Part shown: positions 44,001 to 55,902 of the stretch, piece after piece
Numbering within the stretch: position 1 is the first letter of the stretch
Layout: each line of letters begins with the position of its first letter
Assembly: GCA_000310025.1 (NCBI GenBank)
Contig: FN649749.1
Coordinates: 2,325,209-2,389,208, forward strand
Direction of reading: 5' to 3'
Length of the DNA: 64,000 nucleotides
Source of the DNA: Ectocarpus siliculosus
Taxonomy: Eukaryota > Sar > Phaeophyceae > Ectocarpales > Ectocarpaceae
Notes under the pieces: model-generated
Told to the model about the DNA's origin: nothing
The model's database searches: none
The model's input: the letters and a program-made list of their open reading frames with translations, nothing else
Position numbers and translations under genes: made by a program

Positions 44001-46117
44001 ACCTATGGTCGAGCGGTTTTTTCGGGTCTCGGGTGACATGACATTTCGGTTGGGACGTCAACAGCTTCCATTGTAGACACGAGAGGAAGGGTGCAACCGC
44101 TCCATCTTCTGCTGATTCGGGTAGCCCCGAAAACAGACTACAGTTGTCGATGGAACCTACCTTCCCTCTCGCGCACTCTTGGCGTGCTGAGAACGCTCGA
44201 GCTCCATTCTTCTCCGGCAGCACGGACGCCCGACTGTTTGACATCGGTTCTCGCTGACAAAGTTTCTCGATGAGTTCGCCCATCTTCCGAGGGCCTCCCT
44301 GCGCCCGCACAGTTGTTTGCCGGCAACATAAGCAGCCACGTCAGAATCCTCTCGGAGGCCTCAAATGACGGCAAGACAGCGATCGCACGGTGCAGCACTT
44401 CGGTTTGAACAGAGACCGCAAGCATGGCCTCGCGAAACACCCTTCGTAGGGTTCGCTTCGTTCTGGTCCTGAAGTAAGGAGAGTGCTTGACCGGTAGCAC
44501 GCCGCAGTTGTCCATTACCCTCCACGTCCGTCGCAGACGCGGGGCCTCGACAGCCACCAGTAAGGTGTTATCTGCCTGCTGACTACTGGTTCTTTTACAA
44601 GTGCGAGGCCTCTTCGTGGCAAGAGTCACGGCCAGGATACGGGAAAACGAGCCAGCCAAGTGTTCGTGTCTCACTTTCGTCGGAGGTGAAGAACCTGTTC
44701 TGCCGTTTTCAATGCGCTCTCCACTTGGTTGTCTTCTTTTACTTGAAGGATGCGATTCTCCACTCTCGCCAAGAGGCTCCGAGGTCGAGATCTAAGCAAT
44801 TCTCCGTTGTTGTTGTTTGACGGTGAATCAATTGCCCCGACCTCGACAGGTGGGAGCTGTAGGACGGGCAAGCTCTGCCATGCCCACCTGATGTGGATGT
44901 GGTCGAAAATCGACATCAGCTGAACACGAGACTATCTATACATAAAATTCTCCCGACGGTTGCTTGCGATGAATAGAGGTTGGAGACATTCTACGGAGTT
45001 ACCTGAAGCACCCCCGGTTGTTGGAGCTGGAGACAAGAAACAGGGGCAGTGCCAAAAAAGAAGCATGACGCGTTTCCACGCTCACCGGTGGTCACTACTT
45101 TGAAGTACAATAGTGAGTCACCTCGAGGATCTCGAGAAGCTCTTGTTGCACTCCGGGGTCGATTTCAGTAGCGCCCCGGTTGCAGGAGGAGGGATGAATG
45201 GGAGCTGCCAACCAGTGCTGTTTTCTTGTTGAAGATACAATATTGTAGCCGAGACCCACTAGTCTACACTCAACACGCAAGATATGCATAGCTCTCAGGA
45301 ATATATCGATCTGTGGACAGTACGCACACCGGCGACTGAGCGAGTAATCCGTAATGGCGGTCTACTGTTGATTCTGAGTCGGGGACGGATCCAATCCTGA
45401 AAGCACATGCTTTTTTGTACGAGACAGCTCATGGAAATATTTAGCATATTTACTCTACTGAGGTGTAAAACCGAGCATGATACATGCGCACAGGCCAAGA
45501 ACTCAACAGTGCGATGTTCGCAGTACGTCAGGTACGGCACTGCTTGTGGTTGTTGTAGCAATACTGCAACATCGTCCGAGCGCCTGTCTAGCTTATAACT
45601 ATCCAACTCCCGAGCTTCGGTTATCACAACGTAACCCGGGATACAACGTAGCTGTGAAATGCATCTTGCCTCTGTGCGCCGCAGGTGGCATTCTTAGTGT
45701 CAACGGCCACTTGATGGCGCCTTGTTTCTTATTCAGGGAAAAGTCTTTACCTATTTTTGGGACACGAGGACAGAGAATGAGGGTTACAGATATAGAAGTA
45801 CACTGCATCGACCCTTCTTCATTGTTCCTGGCTCACCTACGGCGCTGGTCGCCGTCGCCATTTCCTAACGTCGAGGTACGGGTCCTCGGTGTTGTCGATG
45901 ACTTCATTGGACGAGAGAAACGATTGTTGTCAGACTGCTGAATGTTCGACAAGAGCCGCTCGTGTGAGGGAATGCCCCGCGGGGCCTGTGTGTGAGGACT
46001 CTGAGAGATCCCGGCGGCGTGTGGGTATGTGTGCATGCTCCGTGTCGCCTGCTTCCCTCGAATTGTTTTTGCGAATCGGGACCAATCCCTCCGCATTGCG
46101 GGGGAATCGGCATTCAT
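38035..46117 (-). CDS. Unrecognised 807-aa protein with a basic IQ-like helical region, 10 exons
   Basis: Function not recognised. Exons (minus): 46117-45837, 45224-45122, 44919-44888 (32-nt microexon), 44791-44675, 44468-44161, 43152-43040, 40726-40475, 39890-39231, 38890-38553 and 38254-38035. All phases agree, and the total of 2424 nt is 807 codons plus stop. A TGA directly precedes the ATG. Residues 145-200 are helical and charged (ARVENRILQVKEDNQVESAL, TRTKRTLRRVFREAM). Residues 320-480 are strongly basic with aromatic and Arg spacing reminiscent of IQ or Sfi1-type calmodulin/centrin-binding helices: IVRTWTAIIANIKRLLFL, MALKRRRNRAVKIIIGAL, GRYAQRVNWGTRHLQAVVRR. Residues 500-590 are a Lys/Gly/Ser-rich linker. 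Exon 9 ends in DEMLDRAAAR, and the last exon is Ala/Glu-rich. Intron 6 holds a young LTR retrotransposon and intron 5 an inverted-repeat element. The first two exons are the least certain. Confidence 0.74.
40770..41011 (-). repeat. Left LTR (downstream LTR in the inferred orientation)
   Basis: Starts TGTTTGGGGTG and ends ACACACAAACA on the plus strand. It contains a hairpin, CACGCTC...GAGCGTG, at about 40802-40832. It differs from the other LTR only by GAGGGG versus GAGGG. Confidence 0.95.
41620..41727. repeat. Three tandem copies of a ~42-bp unit inside the LTR element
   Basis: Each unit begins ACAGCCCCCCTGCTGCA, at 41621, 41663 and 41704, so the periods are 42 and 41 bp. The intervening sequence CGCCCAAAACA / CTCCCAAAACA is also conserved between the first two copies. 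Confidence 0.92.
41739..41915. repeat. Two tandem copies of a ~100-bp unit inside the LTR element
   Basis: Both copies share CAACGAG(A/G)AATCA, TATCATGAAGTT, CCTC, AACTCCGC and CGCGGAATCGC, followed by an A-rich tract with ACAAGAA. They start at 41739 and 41839. A further CCGCAGGTAAA(A)CGCGGAA piece recurs at about 41936. Confidence 0.85.
42781..43021 (-). repeat. Right LTR (upstream LTR in the inferred orientation)
   Basis: Near-identical partner of the 40770-41011 LTR, followed at 43022 by the second ATTTC of the target duplication. Confidence 0.95.
43250..43685. mobile_element. 436-bp inverted-repeat (MITE-like) element with CCCATGGG palindromes
   Basis: The two ends are inverted repeats of at least 31 bp with two mismatches. 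Each outer end reads GTTTTGCTAAA(A/C)CGCCCACG and continues (A/G)ACACCCATG. The interior holds many CCCATGGG-type palindromes near both ends, a (CCCTAA)4 block at 43421-43445, and two copies of a TTCTAGGTTGAAG motif. It has no coding capacity and no obvious target duplication. It sits in intron 5 of the 807-aa gene, about 100 bp from exon 6 in gene direction. A second, rearranged copy is at 27862-28205, which shows that it is dispersed. Confidence 0.85.
43421..43445. repeat. Interstitial telomere-type (CCCTAA)n block
   Basis: About four CCCTAA units, the complement of TTAGGG, lie in the centre of the inverted-repeat element. A degenerate version lies at the equivalent place in the 27862 copy (CCCTAACGCAAACATTAACCC). 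It is therefore part of the element, not a chromosome end. Confidence 0.9.
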
Positions 46118-48658
46118 TCATGAGATCCCGCACACAGCACTTGAGCGGCCACAGCCATACGTACATGGAATGTACACGCTCGCAAATCGAAGCTCCGCGC
46201 GGACCTCACGCCGGATTCCTCTTCGCGAGGTTGTCGTCGGCGCAGGAATCTTGATGCAGGCGTGTGCGGCATTTTGCCCAAATGTTGTTGTGCGGAATAA
46301 CAAGAAACGACCAGAGCGAGAGCCGAATTTTGCTCCCACTCATTGCAAGACTTGACCACATCCCTATCCACTGTGGCCATATCTCGAACGCCTATTTCTT
46401 CTTTCTGTGTTCGCGTGTACGTTCCCAACACACCAGGTAGGCGTCACGGCACGAACGCCCTGGGACTGAAATGAAAGCATGGTGCCTTGTGTTTAGCGAG
46501 ACAAAAAAAAAACGACTAAGCCGAACACATGAAACGCGGCCTGCTTATTCACCTCGCCGTCCCCTCGGAGCTACACTCAGGGCGTACTGCAAAGTTTGGT
46601 GACACTCAACTGGATGAGAGGTTCAGTTGATGGTCGGGAAACGTCGGGATCTGGGATGAGGCTTCGAATCCCTCCGGAGTGAAAATCGGGAAAAAATGCA
46701 TTTATTGTGAACGTTCACGGGTTACAATGGGGGCTGATATGCCCTTCTCGTATGAAAAACTGAAGCCAGGCGCTGCTGGAGGAAGGTGGAGAATTCCTCT
46801 GGTTTGACCACATGCTGATGTCTCTTGCATATACCGAGAGGGTGTAAACTAGCACCCAGCAAAGATGACACAGACAAACATGTAGCTACCATACATCGTC
46901 TTTCAGAGTCACGACATCGCTGCCTTAGTCTAGAGTCCCAAACGCATGCGACGACATGGAAGCAAAAGACACCAGCAGATGGCTCCTAGTGAAACAGGCG
47001 CATGCTTCCAAAGTGTGCTGGCCGGTAGCAATGAGAAATCCTTGGTGATCCCCGCGGAGAACGAGAACATAAGCCAACGTTACACTCCTACCATAAACCG
47101 TCTCTTGCCTAGCAGCTCGTCGCAGTTTACGTTCGGTACCGCCTTGCCGCCCAGGTGAAGAGCTCCGACGAGAGGTTAAGCCACACTGACTTTTCTTTTG
47201 CGGTTCATTACTTCCTACAATGCGGCAAGGAGTAGGAGTTCTTCCAAGTACGGACAACATGAACATTAAATGCGATAAATACGGCATTGAGCCTCTAACA
47301 CATGAACTGCCAAGTACGCTAGACAATCGAGTTGGACACCCCGTTGCCCTTAAGAACGCCCCTATTGCTGCGTGATGGTCATAGAGTTGATACCTAATGA
47401 AGTTTCTAGATATCCGCAGCCGATGCTCTACAGGACCTTTCTGCAGAGTTGCAGATGGGCCAAACCTTCATTACGTTGCTACAGAAGTGAATTCCCACGT
47501 GGAAGTAGAGAGGATAGGTGTCCACCGAAGGCACAAGATACATGGAGCAGTACGCCCTTCATACGGCGGAAGGAACGGCGCTACTACGACAAAGTACGGT
47601 TCTTCATGACAAAGAGTAACACCACCGGGAGCACGATAAATGACTTTCACTACAAGTCTCCCTTGGAATCCTTTTTTTTCACGTCAAGATACTGCTGCCT
47701 TGAGGTTTTACCTGGTTGCGGAAGGAGAGATCCGGCAGGGAATTCAGAACATACCCTTTCGACTACCAGAAAGCGAGGAAGGGCACCAGGCATGGTCCCC
47801 AGTCAGAATACGTTACTCTGACAACACCTCGAGCGTGCCCACGAAAAGCCTGTAGCCCACTTTCGGACTACATATCACAACAAACGTGGTTGATATGAAC
47901 CAATCCTGTCGTGGCGATATCAGTGATGCCACGGTTCTTCTGCTACTCTATTTGTTTCCACGAGAGGTACTTCATTTCCCCCCGCTCTTTCGCTCGATCA
48001 TGTCATCCTCCCCTGCTGCATGGTCATAGTATCCCGCGGGTTCGTCGTCGCTCTGCCACGCATTAACGACGAACACGCCGGCAACGGATTGAGATGTGTC
48101 GAACGCGTCTCATGTAGGCCGATTGCTCTCCGTATCACTTCATCGACAGACACAAGCACATTTGATATCGCTTTGCTCCGATGTGAAGGCCACCAACGTT
48201 TTGGAATGTTGCACCAAAGGTGTGCATCTTTTGTTCGAAGAGTTTAAGGTATTTGCGGGTTTTCGCGGCCTCACAATGTCTGTTGAAAACGCATCAGCTC
48301 ACGCTATCGCAAGGCGTCTCTGTCGCTTGCGGCTCATCGGAATGGGAGTTTTCTTTCAACTAGAGCGAAGAGTTATTACAGTAGGGTAAAAAATTGTTGC
48401 AGAACTGGCACTCGTTCGTCGCGTACGGTGGAAAATTGGCGTCCCATGTTCAACAATCCTTCATGGTGCTCAGCAGAAGAACTTGGCTTTTATTTTTAAT
48501 CACGTATCCGTACCAAAGCAAGAGAGAACGTGACGACGGTCGGCGTCCAACCTCCGGCCTACTACTGCCCTGAGTTTGACAAGTCTGCCATGTGTAAGGC
48601 TGGGAACATTGACAAGTAAATTCAAGCACACATGAGATTATCAAATATGATACTGAGG
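46118..48658. other. Gene-free region between the 807-aa gene and the phosphatase
   Basis: It should hold the promoter of the gene starting at 46117 and the 3' untranslated region of the phosphatase. No exon with coherent splice sites or family resemblance was found on either strand. Confidence 0.5.
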
Positions 48659-51600
48659 TCAACACTTCCACTTTTCCCTTCGCATACGCAGAATTCTCCT
48701 TCGAGCAAACGGAAAATAGTCGGCGTCTTTGTGGCATTCGATCAAAGAATCACGGAGGGATAAGAGCGAGAAAGAAACGATGCCATGTTTCACGATATTT
48801 TCTCGATTCTCTTGATAGACAAATGTCCTCCGTGTACCATGTTCGATGTTTACCTCGTCCTCGGAGTCTGGCTGCACCACCAGGCCGAGGTCGACCTGGG
48901 CCTGGAGCTCCTGCAGGGTGAGATTTGCCAGGGACATGCTGTCCCTGCGGTGTACGTACTTGTTCTTGTACTTGACCGATCGGTTAATTACCAGCAGGCG
49001 GTAGTAGTCCACAAGAATGCAGCCGCAGGTCGCGCCTTTGCCCTGACCGTGGTCTTTGGACGTCGAGAAGACCGTGAACACCTAACAAAAACAACCCATA
49101 GGCAAATGCTTATTTGTGCGATAAAAGCGAAGTTGGTCTGTCATGGTTCGTTGGTCGGAGCCTGTTGCCGTCCATGCTGTGGTTGCTGCCTTCTGCGCCG
49201 TGTACGACACTTGGCTAGGTCTAACGCAATAGCAGTCGGAAGAAGCTCGCCGTTGATACGCATGCTACCAAACGTCGTTCAAGAAACAGTTCGTGATAGT
49301 CTAGCTTGGGAGGAATACCCTTGTTTCTCCGTGTTCCTTGGCGGGTTAGTCGAGACGAACCGCATGTATCATATTCCGTTTCGGAGTGTTCGTCGCTGCT
49401 TCCAATAGCTGCATTGTACATGCAGTACTCTCGAAAGGTCCCATCCATCCATCCATCTACAAGAAATGCGGCAAAGACCATTGTCGACACGCTTCCGAGG
49501 ATCGTTATGTACATCTCCGTACCAAGTTTCGAGCAAAACGGAGGGGCCTAAACGCGCACCTTCGCCCCCTTGCTCAATGACACCCCCTCCGAATGTGCTT
49601 CATGTGCGCGCACGATATAGCTGAGGTTGCCCTGTGTGAGGAAATCGTCGATCGCCTTCGTACCGAAGCAGATTGCTCCACCTCCCCGCAAGCTTTCGCC
49701 GAATCCTGAATCTTCCAAGGCTAACTCCTACGTTCCCATGTGAAATCAGTTCACGAAGTTCAGAACAAGACGAAAGCTAGCTTTCAGGTAAGAGACCGAA
49801 CACAAGATCTGAAACACGGGACTCAAAACGTGGCACACCACGCAAGCAGAAAACCAGGATCAGCAAACGCGGCAATCAAACGAAAGGGGGAAAGCTGGAG
49901 AAGGGGAGAAGTCAGGTTCCAAGCCAAGATTGGTGCCCTTGCAACGAGATCTGACCACATCGAAAAAAAGTACTGATTTACTATTGAGGCATCGATGTCA
50001 GAGAGTGGCGCCTAAACCAACCGCTCATTCGAAGGCTACCCTGCCTCACAATGAGATGCGTCCATATTACCTGCTCGTCCTTAGCAGGGTCTGACCACAT
50101 GCAGTCCGAGGCCACCTGCTGTGACTCGAACGTCTCGCACTCGTTCGGAGGGCACACGCTCGCCACCGGCGGCACGCACATGATGTCCTGGGGATTAACA
50201 CACCAAGGGTCACGTAAATGGTGCTTCCGTTCCAGAAGTTATTTCATCTTCCGCCCACCGACCGCGGCGAGGTTGTTCCGGTTTGGAGACTGCGAATGCG
50301 ACCGGAAGCAGATAGTCATAAATTGATAAATAGCAAGTGCTCTTGCCGTACTCATTCACTTCGAGGTTTATTACTATGTAGATGGGATCTTCCGGGGGGC
50401 TGACCTGTATACGAGAAGTCGAGCCCTCAAGCGGGCGCGGGATGCCGCCGTGCACGCAAAATATGTCCTGATCAATCACCCCCGCGAGAGGCAGCCGGTC
50501 GAAGACGGCGTTGCAAGACTCCCACACTTTCTCGCCAAGAGCCTCGCCGAAACGGTTCTGACCGAGGAAGGTAAACGCGGGGAGGAAGGAGTCCAGCGGT
50601 GCACCGAGAAATAGCACCAATGACGGCATTTCGGGAGCAAACCGTTGAGTCATCACTTGTTGTAGCACATTCAGGCAGGCAAGTATAGCAGGGTAACGCT
50701 GGAGGCAGGGACACATAGTACACATTCGAGTAGCGTTGCAAATGAGACACAGCCAAGCAACGTTCACGTCGACTAAGGCCATAACGCAACTGAAACGAAT
50801 AAGAATCAGTCTCCTGTCGTATTGGGGTAAGACCGAAAGCGAATGTCAGATATTGGTTAGTCCGGAGGATCACATGCGTGTACTGCGGTAGGTCTCGACA
50901 TTGGCGCGAACGCACACCTGGCATTGCCACAAAAATGACCTCTCCCCGTAGTGCTCGATCCAGCCGTTCACGTCTCTCAGCTCGTGATTGCCCCGGAGCA
51001 TGAACATTTTGTCGGGGTTCTCGATCTGTCGCGAAGGCAGCAGGGGTGGACCTTACCGAGATGTCAACAACATCGGTACCGGGACTAGACGACAATCCTG
51101 GCTGGTCATCTTCACCTCCGTCAGAGCGCAGAGACAGGAATGTGGTAGATAGAATAATGGAGGCGAAGACCATAGCTACAAGCCGGGCACAGAGGCCAAG
51201 TCAAGGTGAAGGGTGCTGCGATCGACGTGCCTCGCGTGCAAACGTTTTGCCTTGTCCATGCTGGGACGCCACTTTTCAGCATGAGAGTGAATGTGCACCT
51301 CCATTAAAAGTTCTACACAGAAAGGTTGTTCTAAACATCGTCGGGCGCGCAAACGAGAGGCGTAGGCTCGGTTTGCTGCACATGCGTTGCAGCATCGTTG
51401 TGTCCGATACCTCCCCGAACTTCCCTTACCTTGAGGGAAAACAGGTAGGCCAGACACTCCAGACCCTGCATCCCTCTGTCCACGTAGTCTCCCAGGAACA
51501 GAAACTTGCCGGCGGTTACATTCATCCCCAGCTTCCACATATTGTCGGCAAAGAAATTAAGATCCTGGATGGAGCCACGATAGGTTATGGTAGCGGCGGG

Positions 51601-54600
51601 TATCGGGAAGGCAGGGACAATAGCGGATATGAATAACCACGTTTCGTGTTTAGTTAAATGTACTTGCAGGTGCGGGTTTCTGCACCCTTCTCACAGAAAA
51701 TTATCCCTGGAGCTTCTGGTGAGGACATACCGCACCGTATATTTACTGCGACCGGGAAATATCGTACACTAATTACGCTGCCCATCGGTCGTTAAGCCTC
51801 AGCTCTGCCAAGTTCAACAGCCCCCGAAAAATAATCCAAGATGGTGCCACTGACGACCGGGGACGAAAGGCAAGACAACCGACGCAGGCAATGCGTTTCA
51901 ACTCCTTCAACGCTGCGCAATAAACCCAGTGGGCACACAGGCGGATGGAATAGATGGGAAAAGATAGCAGGTCCGGTGCGGTTAGCGTGCGGCTTTGGCG
52001 AGCCGAAATACGCAAAGTGGGCGACGACGTTGACCATGACCCGGCCGGCGAAGGATTTAAATGTGTAATCTAGCGGGCTGCTGATCGTACGTCGTTTGGG
52101 AGCCGTGGAGACCGTTGTCGAGCTTACCGTTGTAGTTCCACCATCCCCCTACCACGCAAAGAGGGGCCTCCTAGCCAAGTCGCGAGTTTATGGGGCAGTC
52201 GTTGTTGTACACATATCTACATCAAGCAGGATTCATCCATTCTCTACACTTTCAAGCTCACCTCGAGGTTGCCATGAATATCCCCGAACACGTACACTGG
52301 GGATTGCAGCAGCACGGCTCTCGGCTCCGCCTCAAAGATCGGGGCCACCCGCTGGCACACCTGGGCAGCAGGAGGGCGCGTTCAAAATGACTCCTTATCC
52401 TGAAGGGGACATAAGGATTTTCCAGGGCAGTGTTCCTCGGATCCGAAACTTCAAAGTCAAAGCTGCAGCGCTAGCTACGGACGACAGAGGAGGTGACGAG
52501 CACGTGCGCAAAGGTTCCTTTCTCTCCTAGGAAGCACAAGGATCCCGATTACCTGCTCATGATTCTAATAAGTTGTCCTCTCCTGTGGCATTGTTTTGAA
52601 TTCCTACAGCAAACTCGAGTACGGCACCTTGATGAGGTCAAGGGCGAACCGGGAAGAGGTTAGGAAGGCCGCATGCGTGTCGGGTGTCTTGAACATTTTG
52701 GTCATCTTTCTGGCCATGGAATCCCGCCTTTGCATTGGTGCGAGGTCCTCCAGAGCCGATGCGGTCGCCATGCTCACCCTTCGCCTGCGTTGCGACGAAG
52801 ACATGATAGACATGATAGACATGACATCTTACGGGCAGGTATCTTTTGTCTACGGCGCATATCTCGGCTGTCGGGAGCTCTGCGTATTGCTACTACTACT
52901 GGTGCCGATAGCGCAGGGCCTCGATGCCTCGCCTCTCATTGCATTTCACATGCCCCTCCACGTTTTGTGTGATCTCGACGAAGATTCGAGGGAAGATAGA
53001 ATCGTGTTCAGGAAGACAGGTACTAGCGTCGGGAAACTCTTTCAACGCCGTGCAGACATGTTGAGCTCCAACCTCGTGTCGGTGGTGGCTACAACCAAAG
53101 GTACGACACGCATCGACAGCAACTCACTTCCAAAGCCTTGCAGTCACAACTTTCAATATCGCTCCTTCATCTGCTTTCTCTCGACATAATTGCGAAGAAA
53201 GGAAGAGGTACATCATCGCTCAATTTAGGTTTTCGTGATTTTCTAGCTATGTTGCCTTCTGTTCTTGCGATGAATATTAATGGCTGCTTCCCAGGAGAAG
53301 AGCGTAGCATACCGCCCTCCAGCGATTGAACTATACTTTCCTGCTGCTTTCCAACACCACATTCTTATCACCGGTGATGGCGTGTCTTTCATCGGCTACT
53401 ACTTGCTGCAGCTCACCCGATGGCATAGTGCTTGGTTTTGCTGTCGCCCACGAGGTGGATCACCGGCTCTAAAGGGTGCGCAGATTTCTGGACTTCACCC
53501 GAGCCCCCGGACGTGAGCTCCCGAGTCAACCGTTTCACCTTTTTCCAGCAGATAGTTGACACCCAGCCAAAACGAAGCACGCACGGGAGGTCAAAGGAGA
53601 TTGATTCGTCCGTTATTGCCCACGATATAAGACGTCAACCAGGAGTTTAGCAACCTTCACGACCGTGGCCTGGTCTCAAAACTAGTTTCTCTTTCATACA
53701 TTGCACACACTTGCCCGGTTCTAGGGCCCTTAAAATCTCTGCGATATCCACCCCATGCCAAGACAAGTCGGGCGTCCGCCGAAGATGTGTTCTTGCTGAA
53801 GAGCAATAATGGAAAACCGGGCACTCGGGTGGGTCTTGATTTGAGTCTTGGAAAAGGATAAGGTTGTCCAGCCTTCCAGGACGCCGTTTTTGAAGTAGCG
53901 GTCAGAAGTTGTTGTCTCTCTAACATTCGTCGACATGTAGCAACGTCCGATTCACGTACTTGTCACTTACCACCGATGCGACTTCGAAAATCCTGCTACT
54001 CTGTGGTTTCGATGAAATGTGGTCGTGCCGGACGTGTTGTCGGGTTCGCCCCTCTTACCTCTTTTTGCAGCGCTAGCACGGCTTGTTCCTTGTCGTCGAG
54101 CACACCCTCCAACTCTTGCAGCCGTTCTTGTTGTCGACCCTTCGCGTGGGCGTAACGATGGACGTGATTTGCGTTGTAGGTATGTTCTCAATGATGCATG
54201 AGGTATGACCTGGTCAGTTTCCATCAAGACTGTGATGATGGTTTACCGACTGAGTGGGACGAGTCTGGAACCCACCCCATGTACCGGTAATTTTTGCTCG
54301 GTTTTTCAACAAGATCAAGATCTTAAGCTGGTGCTGCAAACCAGCAGTGGATTGGCCTGTGATGTGCTACAGTGGTAGCATAGCATTGAGAAGGCGAAGG
54401 CAAGCAGAAACAACGTACTTGCCTTTGCGTTTGTGTGTACCACAATCTGTTCAGATGGGGTTGGTCCATCTACCGAGCTGGTAGAAGGCGAAGCCTCCAA
54501 CGAAAGCGCAACGTTGAGGTATTTACGCTGATGCACTATTGTCATGATTTTCGAAGTCATTGGCGTCTTGTAGTACAGTCAGCAGTCTATCTACAATTCA

Positions 54601-55360
54601 CTACATATGCGAGGTTGTTCTCCCTCGCAAGACATTGTATACGTGATTGCAGGCCGCAGTCGAACCACACGCTGCCAATGGACGATGTACTCTGGATTCC
54701 AGGTACTAATGGCGTGTCAGAGGAGGACCTCAGCTGTGGAGTCATTATTTTAGGATGAAACGGGGCTGGAACGCAGCATACCGTAGGCGTGTGGCAGAAC
54801 AAGCGAAGGATATACATGCATCCAAGTACATGTATTACATAGTGTGTCCGTCGATATTGCCGGAAAACCTCGCGTTGCGCACGCACAGCAGAAACTTCAG
54901 GTGGTGAAAAATTCTCCAGGCAACGCGCACGATGATTGAATTTCTCACGACCCTATTAATGTTGCTGATCGCGGGCGTTGCAACTCGATATGTAGCGAGA
55001 CGTTGTCATGCCCCACGGTATGAGATCGTGGTCGTCTAGTCTACATTGTATGCATACGAACGGCAGCACTGGTACAAGATTCACCAGACGCCCGACTGAA
55101 CGTTTCCACCGACCATGGTGAGCCCCACCGGAAAGAAACTAACCACTCGCTAAACCCTCACAGCTCTACCGTGCATCAAATAGATCTACTGTGCATCAAA
55201 TAGAACGGGATGTCACAAGTCTCACGAGGCGGCGTGTATCTCCAGACGGCCATAACCATGCCTGAACCCTGCCGCTAGGGACGAGGTTCTTTTCAGGTTT
55301 GGTTTGGCATTCGTCATCGCCAACTGTGGTGCTTACCTCCTGTGAGCTCGATGAACTCAT
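48659..55360 (-). CDS. PPP-family Ser/Thr protein phosphatase with N-terminal coiled coil, 11 exons, 528 aa
   Basis: Removes phosphate from Ser/Thr using two active-site metals. Exons (minus): 55360-55337, 54139-54059, 53538-53417, 52784-52628, 52360-52262, 51564-51430, 51025-50918, 50557-50405, 50187-50071, 49727-49560 and 49081-48659. They total 1587 nt, 528 codons plus stop. All PPP motifs are present: GDIHGNLE (154-161), GDYVDRG (186-192), RGNHE (217-221), HGG (278-280) and RAHEAHSEG (372-380). [12 protein letters not shown] follows at about residue 390. Residues 9-50 form a coiled coil ([20 protein letters not shown], then [10 protein letters not shown] across the splice). Exon 9 adds a Cys-rich insert absent from PP1/PP2A. 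The subfamily is unclear, and it is neither plain PP1, PP2A nor calcineurin. The four 5' exons rest on phase agreement; a shorter start at the Met at 52822 is possible. The last 70 residues are not conserved, and the true end could differ. Confidence 0.9.
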
Positions 55361-55902
55361 GGCAGAGGCTGCTGGACTGTTGGACTCCCAGTCCCGACAA
55401 CTGGCCACCAGGTGCTCTCTGATCCTTCCTCCTTTCCCAGTTAACGTGCCTCTCTGTGGTGGGCAGGTTCGTCCTTACACACCACATGTACATCGTCCGG
55501 CCGACCAGCCAACAAATGATTTTGGCGTGGCAGTTTCAAAACGGAGTTTCACCACCGAGGCGTGTTTGGAACCCGCCCCCGCCCCCCGCCCCCTTTTGAA
55601 TCATATTTTTTCGATAGGTAGAGGGAGGGTAGCCCCGTAAATCAACCAACTGCCACATTGATCGCAATAGCAACGACCCACGCCGAGCAGCAAAGAGGCA
55701 AAGAGGAGAGGACTGAAAACGCACACGGCTGTGCAAGCACCAACGAAAGCACGTTGCGCGGTGGCGAATAGCACAGCAAGACGGCAGGGTCCGAGAGGGA
55801 ACGAAAGGCGTACGCGCAATTGACTTCGGCGAACTCGGGGCTCGGTGCACGTCACAGCAGCAAGCGCAACGCAACCGAGGTGCTGTTTTGGCGCGAAGGA
55901 CG
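55361..55902. promoter_or_regulatory. Shared upstream region of the phosphatase (minus) and kinesin-5 (plus)
   Basis: The two start codons face away from each other across 542 bp, so the interval should contain both promoters and both 5' untranslated regions. It contains a C-rich run at 55573-55594. No TATA box in a convincing position was seen for either gene. Whether expression is coupled cannot be read from sequence. Confidence 0.55.

Noticed and set aside
53330-53417. A coiled-coil-looking frame ([17 protein letters not shown]) directly after the TGA that ends the phosphatase exon-3 frame, suggesting a +1 frameshift at GGG-TGA
   Set aside because: A strong donor (GG|GTGAGC) sits exactly there and joins in phase to the next exon at 52784, so ordinary splicing explains the stop. 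The open 27 codons are probably chance.
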